A stretch of DNA of 64,000 bases from Hygrocybe punicea. Taxonomy: Eukaryota > Basidiomycota > Agaricomycetes > Agaricales > Hygrophoraceae. This document shows, piece by piece, positions 22,853 through 35,127 of the stretch. Made by a program: the position numbers and the translations under genes. The notes beneath the pieces are model-generated. The model made no database searches. It worked only from the letters and a program-made list of their open reading frames with translations, and was not told where the DNA came from. Location: assembly GCA_963556145.1 (NCBI GenBank), contig OY744465.1, positions 6,324,001 through 6,388,000 on the forward strand, written 5' to 3'. Numbering within the stretch: the stretch's first letter is position 1; every line of letters starts with the position of its first letter.

Positions 22853-23772
22853 CAATTGCCATTCCCGGATATTTGGTTTCCATATTCGTACCCTGTGCCC
22901 ACCATTATCCTCCCTGACGATCCGACGACATTCCTCACCTGCATGCAAACTCTGAACAATCCCCAATCATGAGACATTTCACTGTTCTCTCTAATCCGAC
23001 CATCGCCGGAGCATACTCTTTTGGACTTTGACCACAGACCATACGACTTCCCAAACAGTGAACCAACCCCTATCGTATATTGTTCGCACGACACCGCTTC
23101 AATGCAGTACCCGACGACTTGTTCCCACAGCTTGTCACTCATGCCATGACTCGAAACCTGGACCCACGTTCATTTATCCTTTTCCATCCATAATCTTGAT
23201 ACCTCCCACACTCGTTTACAATGATACCCTTTCTTGGACAAATACCGACATCAGGTGGACCACATTGTTCCACACACAGGACAAGACACCGCCCCTCGAT
23301 ACGTCATTGACACAGACATCGTCATCCGGTACAGCTTATGCTGTTCACATGTCTGACCTCGACTAGCCCACTGTCCTAGTTGGTTTTTTCCTCTATACAT
23401 TCCTTCATTTTCTTTCATACCAACCTTGCCACTATATCCACGCTACCTCAGGACACTCTCATCACCAACCCCACACTGGACGATACCCATCTTCGACCCG
23501 ACCGTGCAATGCACTTGCCAAACTGCACACTTGCCCGTTACAGCAAGTGTAGACCCCGAATTGGCAATTCTGCATGTCACATGATCTGATGACAAATCAT
23601 CCGAGTCATCCGGACCTCTTCTATCCTCAACGACACCTGGGCCTCCAGTTGGATCGCGAGAACATCGACATGAGGATGCCTCATGTACGCCTCATGGTGA
23701 ACACATGGTAGAGTTGGACATGTTGTGGCTTCATGGTTGTATTTCTATTTACCTCCCCTCAAGACCAGTCAC

Positions 23773-23780
23773 TATATATA
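23773..23780 (+). promoter_or_regulatory. TATA box of LTR R1, copy 2
   Basis: TATATATA occurs in the same context as 4420-4427, about 250 bp before the LTR end. Confidence 0.5.
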
Positions 23781-24132
23781 CTGTTCTTGTTGTTGGTTCG
23801 GACTTTTTCTTCTTTTCCTTTCTTTACGTTTAGTCTGGTTCTTGGGGCAGACTCATCTTGTTTTGAGTAACCCCCACGGCTCGCAATGACACTAGACCTT
23901 GACCTCCCCTGTTAGCAGTGTTGTCTTAGCTGTAAGCAACAATGAAAGCTGCTGTCCTCTCCTCTGGAAACCGATCCCCTGTTAAGTTGATTGTTGCCGG
24001 AGCCCGCTGCAGAAGCGATCCGTAACAGAGGTAGTATAGGACGAGAGAAGGCACTGGAGGGTGCTGGAGGGTGCTGGAGGGCAGGGGTGTTGGAAGATGG
24101 GCCCTAGACTCGGAGGTGGGAGTGGTGAGGTT

Positions 24133-25087
24133 GATTGTGAGTAACCTAGCGGAGGAATTCATGAGTAAAGGGTATGAAAGGATGCAAATAGTGAATTACT
24201 TACCTCTGCACCTAAAATGGGCGCTGCAACCGCCTGCTCGCTGTCAACAACGGCGGTTTGGCAAGGCTGGACATGGTTGAATTTGCCAAATTTCCAAAAC
24301 GGGAGAACATTAATATTGCCATAATTGTAACTATTTTCGAGACCGTTCTCGACATTGTTGCGACCACTACAAGCCATATAAAATCAATCTGACATCACCA
24401 AGACACACTATTAGATACTCTAGGCAATTATATGACTTATTGTATTTTATTTTTACCTACACGGTGAGATATTCATAATACGGACCTTAAGTGTTAACAT
24501 TCAAGTTGTCACTGCGATCAATAAATCCTGTAAAAATACAGAAATAATTCCTTGACTAGCTGTTATACTATATAATACTTCAGTGGTAGGTACCTGGTAG
24601 TCAACATTGTAGGAGGGCTGAAAATCTTGATCCTCGGAGGTCTGTGCTGTGACCTTCATCCTGAATCTGTAGCTGGCACTGAAGTATAACAGCTAGTCAA
24701 GGAATTGTTTCCATATTTTTACAGGATTTATTGACAACTTGAATGTTTACACTTGAGGTCTGTATTAATAATGGATATCTCACCGTGTAGGTAAAAACAA
24801 AAAACAGTAAGTCATATAGTTGTCTAGAGTATTTAATAGTGTGTCTTTGTGATGTCGCAACAATGTCGGGAATGGTCTCGAAAATAGTTACAATTATGGC
24901 AATATTACATGTAATGTTCTCCCGTTTTGGAAATTTGGCGACTTCTGCGCAAATTCAACCTTGGCAAACCGCCGTTGTTGACAGCGAGCAGGCGGTTGCG
25001 CAGCGTGCAGAGGTGAGTAATTCACTATTTGGATCCTTTCATACCCTTTACTCATGAATTCCTCCGCTAGGTAACAACTTCACAATC
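24133..25087. repeat. 955-bp foldback (arms ~410-455 bp, ~85-bp loop)
   Basis: The left arm (24133-24588) and right arm (24672-25087) are reverse complements over their whole length, with scattered substitutions and small indels. The outer ends read GATTGTGA/TCACAATC, with GTAACCTAGCGGAGGAATTC and its complement just inside; the inner ends read CTTGACTAGCTGTTATAC and its complement. Each arm holds a short coding-like segment (QTAVVDSEQAVA, SFHTLYS) followed by an intron-like GTAAGT/GTGAGT...GCTAG stretch. No flanking direct duplication was seen. The right arm ends 8 bp from the Helitron 1 insertion point. Confidence 0.8.
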
Positions 25088-28000
25088 CAGCATGACTTGA
25101 GCTAGAGGGCCGTTGCTTTGCACGGCATATCCGAGTCCTACTCAAAAAATTTGTATGACATGAGATTATTATATACAACTTACACCAAAACATACAATGA
25201 CATACTTGCTTGTTTTGACCTGCATTGAGTCAGGACAACATCATCTAACATTCCTTCATATTCCATAGATCTCCCAGTGGCAATTCCATCATGAAACCAA
25301 ACAAGACCTGCTGAACTAATAAAACGAGTGGTAAAATGATTACTACCATGATATATAACACCTCTGAGACAATACTGGTGTAACTGTCCTTCAACTGGTA
25401 CTGCCAAGGTATGGTTAACAGTCATATTAACACCAGACACAGGATAGGCTAATATCTGAGGAGAACACACAAACTTGAATTTCCTGAGTAGTGAGTCATT
25501 ACAGGTTGTGCACTTTGAACCAGTGACATTCACAAACAAATCAATGTCACTCTGGATAGATCCAGAAGTGATCCATCCAACATTTATATTGCAATTACTC
25601 AGTAATGCTAATTGATCTCTAGCAACAGGATGACGTTGAGGACAAGAAAGGTTGGAAGAAAGAACAGGGGTTCTAGTTGCTAACAACATATATAAGATAG
25701 CATCAACACTAGTGTCCCTTCCCCATGGAAAACTCTGTGGTGCATGCTGATGTAAATGACGCCTCAAAAGATCACAAACATCTTCCAATGAGTACTCACC
25801 ATTATAATATCTGGAAAAACCATCTACCAAAAGCCCTAGAAACTCACCATTTAAATTTCTAAAAGAATTTGAATACAGAGTTCTGTCATCTTGCCAGATA
25901 CCATACAATATGGATACAACTGAGTCATATGCACAACTGTTATTGTGCCAACGAGTACCCTGAGGAACATTAATAGAGGTTGTTGGAAGACTATCAACAA
26001 CATGATTAGTTTTCACTTTTTTCTTTTGAGGTGCCACTCGAGAGCCACTGACCTTTCTCTTGACAGCTGATGGCTGACAAAATTTGGCAGGAGAAGTCCC
26101 TGCTGCAGGCACAAATCGTGACTTTAAAGTCCTGACTTCTTGGCCCTTCTGGGCTTTTCCCAGAATTTTCCAGGGGATATCAACAATTGAATCTACATTG
26201 AAAACATCAGACTTATTCCAACGAATAGCTTTGTGCACATTGGCAGGTACATAATATTCTCCTTTCCATTTTCTGAAAGTATGTATCAGTGAATTCCTGC
26301 GATCACCAACAACAGACTTGTCCAACTTACATTCATATCTCAAATGAACTATCTCATCTAGAAGCTCCAGTTCACGGAATTCTTGACGCAATGCACCAGA
26401 TGCACCTCCTGTTATCTTCTTTGCATCAAATCCCTGCAAAATAACTGTACCAGCAGCTGATGCACTTCGTGACAATGCAGTGTAATAAGACTGATGAGAA
26501 CGACTATTGTTAAGGTCCACTGGATTATTAGGCTTAGTTTTTCCTTGTGAGGAATAGTCTGTCATTGAGAAATTAGGAAGTACTTCCACTTGACTGCAGG
26601 AAAGAGTCATAGAAGAATCATCAGGTAAAGCACAATCAATAGTAACACTTGTCCTTGTTAATGGAACAACATTCTCAGGTAATCCATTTAATTTAACATT
26701 CTGTGGTGGATTGTGCAGTTTTATAAACAAAGTATCCAGAATTCTCTGACCTCTGGAACCTATTGCAGACTGCCAGCAATAAACAGTGCCTTCTTGACCT
26801 CTGGTGATACATAGTTCAGTTGCACTATTATTTTGAATAATCACTGGCATTCCAACACACAAAGATAGTTTGCCAGGTATACATTTGGAGTTAGAACTAT
26901 GTGGTTGATTCCACAGAATCTCTTGAACATTATCTGATATGGTAGTGTTGTGACTTACAACAAGGCAAGATGAATGCCTCTTTTTTTGCCTTTCCTGTGA
27001 ACGAATTGAGTCATCAGAAAAAAAGTCAGTCAATGGCTGACCTATCTCCTTTGAAAATCTCAATGACCCAAGACGATTAATTTCATCTTTGTGAATGTTG
27101 AGAGCAGTGATTATAGAGACTTGTCTGAATTCTTCATCATTGATTGACAAACGACCAGGTAAATTACTAGAAACATGTGATCGCAAAAAGACAAGATCTT
27201 CCAGAGTACAAGCTTTGTATCGCATATTTGTAAGGGCTTGTCGTAGTTGAGCATCTTCCTTTGTCTGTTGTCTTTGTCTCATGTTTTCTCTTAGTATAAC
27301 AACAGTTGTGACTTGGTGCCACAAAGCTTTTCCAATGGCAGCTTCCTGATCTGTGTGGCTAGTAGATCTGCCACCAACTGTTCTACTATAGAGAGATGCA
27401 TGTTCATGTCCTAGTGCAGGGGGTAGTTGAGCAAAGTCTCCTGCAAATATCATGTTTAATCCACCAAAAGGCACTTCTGTTTCATTGAAAATTTTGGCCA
27501 TTCTTACACTGATACGATACATATCTCGACAAGATAACATTGACACCTCATCAAAAAAAATATAATCAACACCTTGTAATCGTGACTTCAACTGTGCAAT
27601 CTGATTGTTTGATATATGGTCACTAGAATTCTCATTTAATCCAAACATGTAATGATATGTAGATCCTGCTAGCAGAGCCGCAGCTGTTCCAGTAGGGGCA
27701 ACTATCACAAAACGGTGTTTTTCATTATTCACATTAAAAAGCTGTACCAAAGCCTTCAAAACCTGGGTTTTACCTGTGCCACCCATACCACCAATATACA
27801 TTTTCAATTGCTCAAATTTTCTATTGGATGCATGATTTGCAACAATGTAAAATGCTCTTTGCTGTTCTACATTCAGTTGGAAGTCTTTCACAATGTTGTC
27901 CATTGTTGATCTAGAGATACCAGAGTGATAGCCTTGCTCAAGATATGACTTATCAACAATTTTTACATTGTTATATCTTGAAAGATTGCCTTGTTTGCAT

Positions 28001-31000
28001 GTTAGAGATTCATTAGCATGACTTGGCAAGTTTTCAACTCTGTTTTCAAGTAGGTCTTGTCTTTTCTTCTGCACATCAGCTTTCCACTGACTCCCTGTTT
28101 GTATTATTTCAGGTACTGGTAGCTGAATATCTGATGACTTCAGAAGGATAGCCTCTGTCCAACCTGTTTGAGTCATTACTGCTCGCATAGTTGCCATGTC
28201 AACTTGACGTTTCTTCTCATGCTTACCAGTTTCATTGAAGTCAGCATTGAACTCCTCATGTAACTCTGCCAGTTCGTTGTTGTTCTGAAAGTCATCAAGT
28301 ACTTGTTCTGAATGTTTGTGGTTTAATATCAGATCATAATCATCAGACCAACTTGGTAATACCACTGAACCCTTTTGAAGCTGTGCATGGAAGTCATCAC
28401 GTGCATCAAGACACTCATATTTTATATTGAAATTGTCCATCAGCTCCCTTTGTCTTTGACTAAACTCAAATTTTAAAAATGACTCATCCCAAGATTGATC
28501 TTTGGTTTTTAAGTCATATCCAGAGCGCCAAGGTCGAAACAATGCAAGCATTGCTGAACAGTAATATTCACGATCACCTTGGTCACATCGTGGTAATGTA
28601 GCTCCCACAAATGTTGGAATTTGTGCACTCTCCTTCTGCACACAACGAGTTGCATGTGACTTGTGAAGTGGATGATTGTCAAGAAAGACAAATAGGCCAG
28701 CAGGAGAAGTTGTCTCTGTCTTTTCATCCACTTTCTGCACAGAGTCATTTATTTCATCAGATTTTAAATGATCGCAAGACAAACCAGTCTGATGTTGTTC
28801 TTCAGTATCAGACCCATCTCTATCATACTGAGATACATGAGATGTATCGGAAATTATGCTTTCATCAGCAACATTACCCCCATTTTCTTTTGTAATCAAC
28901 TTAGATTTTGGAAGCTTTTCACGTTTACAATGGCTTATCCAATCATACAAGCACATACCTGCCAGTTCAGAGGGACGATATATATAATCAAAAACAGGTG
29001 ATAATCCAACAATGTGACCTCTGTGTTTGATTAAAGCTACCTTTCCAACATGTTCTCTGCTATCATCTGGATTCCAGGCCTCACGTGCCTCATGAAGATA
29101 ACTCTGCCAATAGAATGGAGCAAAGTGAAAGTTTGTGTAATGGTCAGGGTTGCGTAAAAGATACATGCAAGCCATGGGTGATCCAATTTCCATCTTTGCA
29201 CTCAGGTTATTTACAATTTTTGTCATAAGTCGACGTGCTTTTTCCTTTTGAGTTTCATGACTACCTATCATTTCACTGTTCTTCTGAAACATTGCTCGAA
29301 TTGTATCAAATATAACATGAGTTTTCAAAGCAATTTTGGTAATATAATCAGATACATAAAGTATTACAGCTTTAATTGCTGTTCCAGACTTCAGACTTGT
29401 TACATCTGTGTTGGACCGGAATAAATATGTAAGCAGAGGGGTAAATGTGTTTATCATTGGCTCTGCTTTCTTCATATTAAGAGCTCCAGTTGTAGGATCC
29501 ACTTCAGTCTGGCTGAATACAGGACGAGGAAATTGTGCTTTACATTTTCCCCACTTATTATCCATGCATCCAACGTACTGCCGGGATTTATTCTGAGAAC
29601 CATCTTTATTTCTGTTGGTAGAACAATGATGTATGTTTGATTTAGCCAAAATATCATCAACTACAGATTTAAACTTATCCTCCCAAGTTTTCAAATCTTG
29701 ACATTGGTTGCATTTGCCACACTTTTTAGAACATTGCTTTGGGGGTGGTTCTGGTAAAGTCTGTGTTGGATCCAAATAATCTGTGGAACATGAAGCATCA
29801 TTGATATTTTTCAACACTTCTTCTTGTGGTCCAGTAAGAAATTCACCAACATGTGTACTTTCTAGATACTCAACAATATTCTTCTGAAAATCTGAACTTG
29901 GATCCAATATCCGCTTTCTGATCTCTTGTGGTGTCAGGCAACCACGAATCCAAATCAAGATATGAAGATGTAATGTGAGACGTCCTTGTTGCTCAACTGT
30001 GCCATAATAAGCAGAAGTATCACCATATATGCCAGGATGATTATTATCCACACCCAACACATGTTTGATAAAAAGTTGGACCATAAAGTGGAAAAAATGT
30101 GCACCAGCCACTGGATTCTTTGCAATAAGACAAATTCACTCATCACTTGACCTAATTTTTGGATAGAATTTTTCTTCTGTGTCTGCAAAGTATAAACAAA
30201 TTGGATGCTTGACATCAGCTGGAGATAAAGTAATGTACCATGAGGGTGCACCACAGTAAGAGATCAAGAACCAAATTTCATTTCTCATATACTTCTTGCT
30301 TGTAGTAGATCCACTCACTTTAGCTCCCACATGATCCAAGTCTCGGACTACTTGGTAACAATCTTTCTCTTCTTGACTAACTGGCTTCACAACTTCTCCC
30401 TCTGACAATCTCTTAGCCAAAGAAGACAAGACAGTTTGATCAACATTCAACAGACGGTTGGATATTTCATGAAATTTTGTCTTGTCTGCAAGCAAAAAAC
30501 CACCAGTTGAGCTGGCCTTTACTTGAGCATGACTAAAGGCAACAAATGGAAAGTATATGTCTGTTTGAAAGTGTTTATCATGGTACATCAGAAGATGTCG
30601 CTTGTGTTCTGCATCAGACAAGGAAGTAGAACCTATGCCACCCAATCCATATGGAAATAGCCAAGGAAACATCTGTGGATAAATTCCTGGATTGTGGTAA
30701 ATAGACACATATTCAGAAGAATGACCAATTGCCAACATCTTACCACCATTATTCAGATGCCTGAGTGCAATTCCTTTAAGTGAGTTAATTGTCTTGGTGT
30801 CTAGATCCTCACCAGCCAATCCATGAACAATGAATGGACAGTCACCATGCTCAGTACCATGTTCATCTTCATGGTCAAATACACTTGTACCCTCTGGTAC
30901 TTTATTTGTCTCTCTATGGCGATACTCAACGGAGACAGGTGGGCCATCCTCAGGATATTCAGCAAGATTCTTATAAGATATATCCAAATCATGGTAGTCA

Positions 31001-31252
31001 ATGTGGTTGAGCTTTAGCCATTCAAGTGCCCTTGCAACATGGTTCCTTCGTACCAGCAAGGGTGTTCGTTCAAAGTCCTTTTCTGTTGGCTTACAAGGCC
31101 CAGTGAATAAAATGGCTAAGACATCATCAAGATCATTAACAGGTGGAGGGAGTGCCTGGTAAATCTTTGGAATGGGTGATTGAAATGCAACAACATGTGA
31201 TGTCATCTTCCTCATTCCTGAAGCAACTCGTACAAAACAACAGTTGTGACGG

Positions 31253-31411
31253 TGGAGAGGTACCGAGGTACCTCTCCGGGGGCTCACGCAGGACTCGAGA
31301 GGTAAGACGGGATGGATAGGATGATGATGGACTGACTACTACATCGGGAAGGCTACTAACTAGGTCAACCGTGGGAGCCTGGTCACGTGACTGGCAGGTC
31401 CCACTACTCCA
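31253..31411. mobile_element. Solo terminal repeat of the TRIM-like family inside Helitron 1
   Basis: These 159 bp begin TGGAGAGGTACC and end ACTACTCCA. They are flanked by ACGG at 31249-31252 and 31412-31415. Helitron copy 3 shows the uninterrupted coding sequence at the same place (about 60127-60140). It shares the CGGGGGCTCACGCAGGACTC and GGCTACTAACTAGGTCAA blocks with 535-691, but is diverged, so it is an older relative. Confidence 0.88.
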
Positions 31412-33083
31412 ACGGATGCGAGCTATAAGTAGCTTTTCCACAAACCGAAGCTCAGCGAGTTCCTTGGGAACATTCCCTAACCAAAGTCCTTGAGCTAGAG
31501 CAAGTTTAGGAACATTTCCATTTCTAATAGATTTTCGACACTCAACACATATTTTGTTGCATTTATAGTCCAAAACAGGCCCTTTGTATTCACAAATCTT
31601 GTCTGTTGATTTCTTCCGTTCAATTCTTGTCATCCCTGGAGCTTCAAGAATGTTGAGCATGCCTTTTATACTTTTCAATTGGCTTAAATTATTTAATGGT
31701 ACTAGCTCACCGCACACTGCACATCCTGACTCTTCAAATATGCTTGGAGTTGACTCACAACAAAAGTCAAACACAACAGTATGAGCTAACTCTGAAGATA
31801 AAGGTGGAGGTGGAAAAACATGCTGCTCAGCAGGAGAGAGGCTGCACTGCTGAGATTTTTTGGCAACATAATTTTTGTGCTTCCTTTGACGTTGAACAAA
31901 AATTTGTTTTTCAGACAAAGTTACATGCTTTGTGTTTTGCTGCTGTTTCTTCTTTGCTGGGCTCAACATAACAGAAAATATGCTAGCATACAGATTACAA
32001 TTAATGCATCTGTGATTTTCAAAGTAGGAAGTCATATGTTTTTTTGGCACATGAGAACCAATAGTAATGTTGTGAATCTGTGCAATCTTAATTACCATGT
32101 GACCAGGTAAGTGCGGAATGATGTCAAGCAATGGAACATTGGCATGAATAAACTTCTGCTCTACTGGCAAAGACACCAGATCAGAGTTATCAATGTAGTT
32201 GACAAACAAATAAACTGAGTTGGGATAAACATGATCTCTACCTTTTGTTATATATGGAACTATAGCATTGGCAGGAAATATATGAGACCTGCCACCACCC
32301 ACAGGAGCTGTATTCACAGTGTTAATTCCACATCTTATCCTCTCAATAGACAAGGAATTGGTGTTTTGTTTTTGAACTTGGCAGAAGTTACAAGGTGGCT
32401 TCAGTGAAAATGAATATAGATGCAAAGCCTTGTGAATTGATAGACATCTCAGCATAGACAGTATATCATGTGCAATAAATAGCCAGTGTAGATTAAGACT
32501 TGCAGGAAGTTGAAGGCCAATGATATGACAATGTATCAAAGCCAAAGGAGAGATTACACCTTTCCGACTATACTTACGCAGCATTGCAATCCTTGAGGGT
32601 GAATTTGAAAGGAAAAGCAATGCTTGAAAGTCATGACGTGACATCTTATTTTGTTGCATCATAAGTGATAGAGTGTGACATGTAGCTGCAATATTCTGCT
32701 TGGGTAGGGCATAAAGTTGAATTACCCAGAAGTATAACCTTGCATAAATATACTGCACCACCCAAGACCTGGACGTCTTATGTATGGTATTAATATGGAG
32801 CATGTTGTAAGAAGTCATGTGAAAAGCATGATGTGTCGCTGAGTCTACCATGAATATACCAGCAGACTCTCTTGAATCACTATTAATATCATTGCACCCT
32901 TTGTTATATGCACTATGAGTGACAAATGCATTTTTTACTTCAGCATGTTGAACAAAATTATGGATCCCAAATATGGCACTCCTGTCTGCAGAAGTAGGTA
33001 AACTGAAACAAGGATCAGGGGATACAGGAGCAAGACTCATGAAGGGTACAAGAAATGTAAGAGCTGTGGGGCTCAAACTAGAC

Positions 33084-33180
33084 ATTTGGATGACAGTAGA
33101 CATGTGTAGAACAGTAGACATATGTGTGACAGTAGACATGTGTTTGACAGTAGACATATGTATGACAGTAGACATGCTTG
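33084..33180 (-). repeat. 18-bp coding minisatellite, Helitron 1 N-terminus
   Basis: About five in-frame copies of an 18-bp unit encode MSTVxH (variants VIH, VKH, VTH, VLH, VIQ). Copy 3 has only two at the matching position (about 61646-61690). Confidence 0.75.
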
Positions 33181-34179
33181 GTTTGCATGAAGACAGACAA
33201 CCACAAGGGTTAAAAGACATGGGCATCATGCATGAAGGCACTATACAGAAATGTGACATGTGACATTTCCAGGGAGAACACGCCCCCGATTTAGTGACAA
33301 AAGTGGATGTCTAGAACACATATGAGCAAGCTGAAGCATGTGTTGAATATGAGACCACTTACAGTCAGGTTGCCGTCAACCCACAGCAAATGACTGGCAT
33401 GAAATAGAAATCACAGGTTAATGAAGCCAAAAAAAATTGAAGAGAGTAACATACGCAGTCAGATAATCAATGCAAGCAATAGTGATAGAAGCAAACACCT
33501 AGAACACATGTAAGAAAGTAGATGAATCATAGGTAAGACACCACTCACAGACGGAATATGGCAATAATGCCTCGAGGCAGTGACAGCGGTGAATGCCTAG
33601 AATACATGTGGGATGGCCAAGCAACTGTGAATAAGAGGCCACTCACCAACGAGATGTGGTCCACTTGCACTGAAGGAGAAGTTATACTACATACAGATAA
33701 GAATCAAGCCTTGACGAAGCAATAATATTTTCAAAAACATACAATGTTGACATTCCGACCCAAGATGTAACTTTTCTGCTGTCAATAAGTAAACACGACG
33801 TGTATCAAATATCAAGGAAAAACACACTTGGGTGGAATTCCTTGGGGCCAACTCGAAGGCACTTTGGCGCTGTAGAACAAACATCATCGCGATGCAGGAA
33901 TAAAGTCCAAAAAATTGACTTACACCGCTGGAGTTCCAAGGAGAGGGAGCCGTACACCAACTGGCACATAGGCCAGGATTTGCGACAAGAGGTGTACAAC
34001 TATCGAGAGTAGGAATATCAATAGATACTGGAATGCTCGCATTTTTGCAACAAGGAGAATTGAGCGAGCGAAAGTCTAAACAAACTCCGCAGCCAGTATC
34101 GTTTCTGATTACCCTCTATCAATTACCCTCTATCCAATTATGTTGCCCTCTACTTACCCGGGATTAATGGCGTAGCTTT

Positions 34180-34680
34180 TCGTTTCCAATGATTACTTAC
34201 TCACTACAAAACTAGGCAACAGCGGACGGCAACGCCCAGCAGGGGGAATCTGAACAGCTAACGACAATGGCCAGCGAAGACGACGGCGTCCAGTGTGAAG
34301 GGGAAGGTCCAATGGTCCACCATAACGACGGGCAAACCGTGAACCATGATAACGTGGGCGACAAGATAGATCCGCGCCGCCCCAATCAATGTAAGTACCA
34401 GTCCCTGTGACTACAAAACCGGTCAACAACGACAGCGAGCAGCATCAATGCCATTTCAGAATTTTAGTTGCCAGAAGGGGCGATGGCGCGTGCTTATCTG
34501 GTGATGTGGGTATTTGTCCTGAAATCGATCAAACTGATCAAATTTTCTCAATAGCTTGCCTTATAATCCCGTGATGTCCACCGACTCGGAGCCCCCCGCA
34601 CTTCAGTTTATCTCACGAACACCAGGTATGTTTGGCTGATACATTTGAGCTCTCAGGCTGATAGGTTATCGGCCGTTAAT
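34180..34680 (+). pseudogene. NLR N-terminal exon remnants right of Helitron 1
   Basis: Plus-strand coding-like segments (EGEGPMVHHNDGQTVNHDNV, near 34280-34370) with GTAAGT and CTACAAAACCGGTCAACA junction sequences resemble the Asn/Val-rich leaders of fungal NLR genes. A similar intron-exon piece lies at 62670-62730, right of Helitron 3. Probably part of the gene fragment at 34702. Confidence 0.35.
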
Positions 34681-34701
34681 TAGGTCACTTTATCGTCTGC
34701 T

Positions 34702-35127
34702 ATGGCCGCTACTCTCCCCCTCCATAAACCAATAACCCTCTCGTCGCTTCTCAGCGGCTATGTTGAACTCAAACAGGCTGGGATCAACGAAGCTGATGGT
34801 ACCAAGTCAGCAGAAATATTTTTCTTGTCTGATGTGGCCGGCGCAGGAAAGAGTACGATTGCGCACACCGTCACTCACGACTGCCACAAGGCCGGAATTT
34901 TTGCCTCGTCTTCTTTGACTGAGACATCCCGGATAGAAACTGGCCTCAGAAGTTTTTCAGCACCATCGTACGTGACCTCACTGGACTTTAGCAAGGATCT
35001 GGCAGAACATATCAGTGCGATTCTCGAAAACAATCGTAGCCTTGCATCTGTGCCGCAATCTCGTCAATTTGACGAGCTCATCCTGAATCCTTTTCAGCTC
35101 ACCTCATGCGGATTATTTGTACTCTGA
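34702..35127 (+). pseudogene. NACHT-type P-loop fragment of an NLR gene
   Basis: The open frame contains IFFLSDVAGAGKSTIAHTVT, a typical P-loop of Agaricomycete NACHT proteins, followed by CHKAGIFASS and a SRQFDELIL motif. It stops at 35127 with no Walker B, sensor or repeat domain downstream, and the next DNA is unrelated. A truncated relic of the same superfamily as 10765-14686. Confidence 0.7.

Larger units (their letters stand above)
22364..24027 (+). mobile_element. Solo LTR of family R1, copy 2
   Basis: The LTR starts TGTTAC and ends GTAACA and is flanked by GAGGT at 22359-22363 and 24028-24032, a perfect 5-bp target duplication of the kind left by LTR-retrotransposon integrases. It lacks about 650 bp present in copy 1 (3678-4324). 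At 1664 bp (about 2.3 kb when full) it is long for a fungal LTR. It carries no pol domain, a TATATATA at 23773-23780, and a small membrane ORF at 22682. Confidence 0.85.
25180..34042 (-). pseudogene. Helitron Rep-helicase with USP-like C-terminus, copy 1
   Basis: Reading leftward: leader exon 34042-33924 (MRAFQYLLIFLLSIVVHLLS, hydrophobic), small exons near 33650, 33590-33543, 33500-33455 and 33393-33363, then the main exon from 33310. The main exon has MSTV-type repeats, a Cys-rich region (CAVCGE, CNKICVEC), a DUF6570-like part, an HUH nuclease (TLHLHILIW near 29960; YVSDYITK near 29350), a PIF1-type helicase (GGMGGTGKT near 27785, FFDEVSM, GDFAQLPP, ENMRQ, TALSRS) and a peptidase-like tail with Cys in NNSCAYDS (near 25930), His in SNHFTTR and Asp in WFHDG (near 25300-25340). 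Damage: TGA at 30136-30138, the insertion at 31253-31411 (net +163 bp, frameshift), and ATA in place of the exon-a ATG found in copy 3. Confidence 0.88.
25096..34110 (-). mobile_element. Helitron copy 1 (subfamily A)
   Basis: The 3' end, on the left, carries on the minus strand the stem-loop GCCGTGCAAAGCAACGGC followed by CCTCTAGCTCAAG. Copies 2 and 3 share this end and diverge directly afterwards, each next to a host A (25095 here), as expected for insertion between A and T. The 5' end is less certain; similarity to copy 3 fades near 34110. The gene inside is broken (next entry), and a 159-bp solo terminal repeat has inserted at 31253. Confidence 0.85.
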
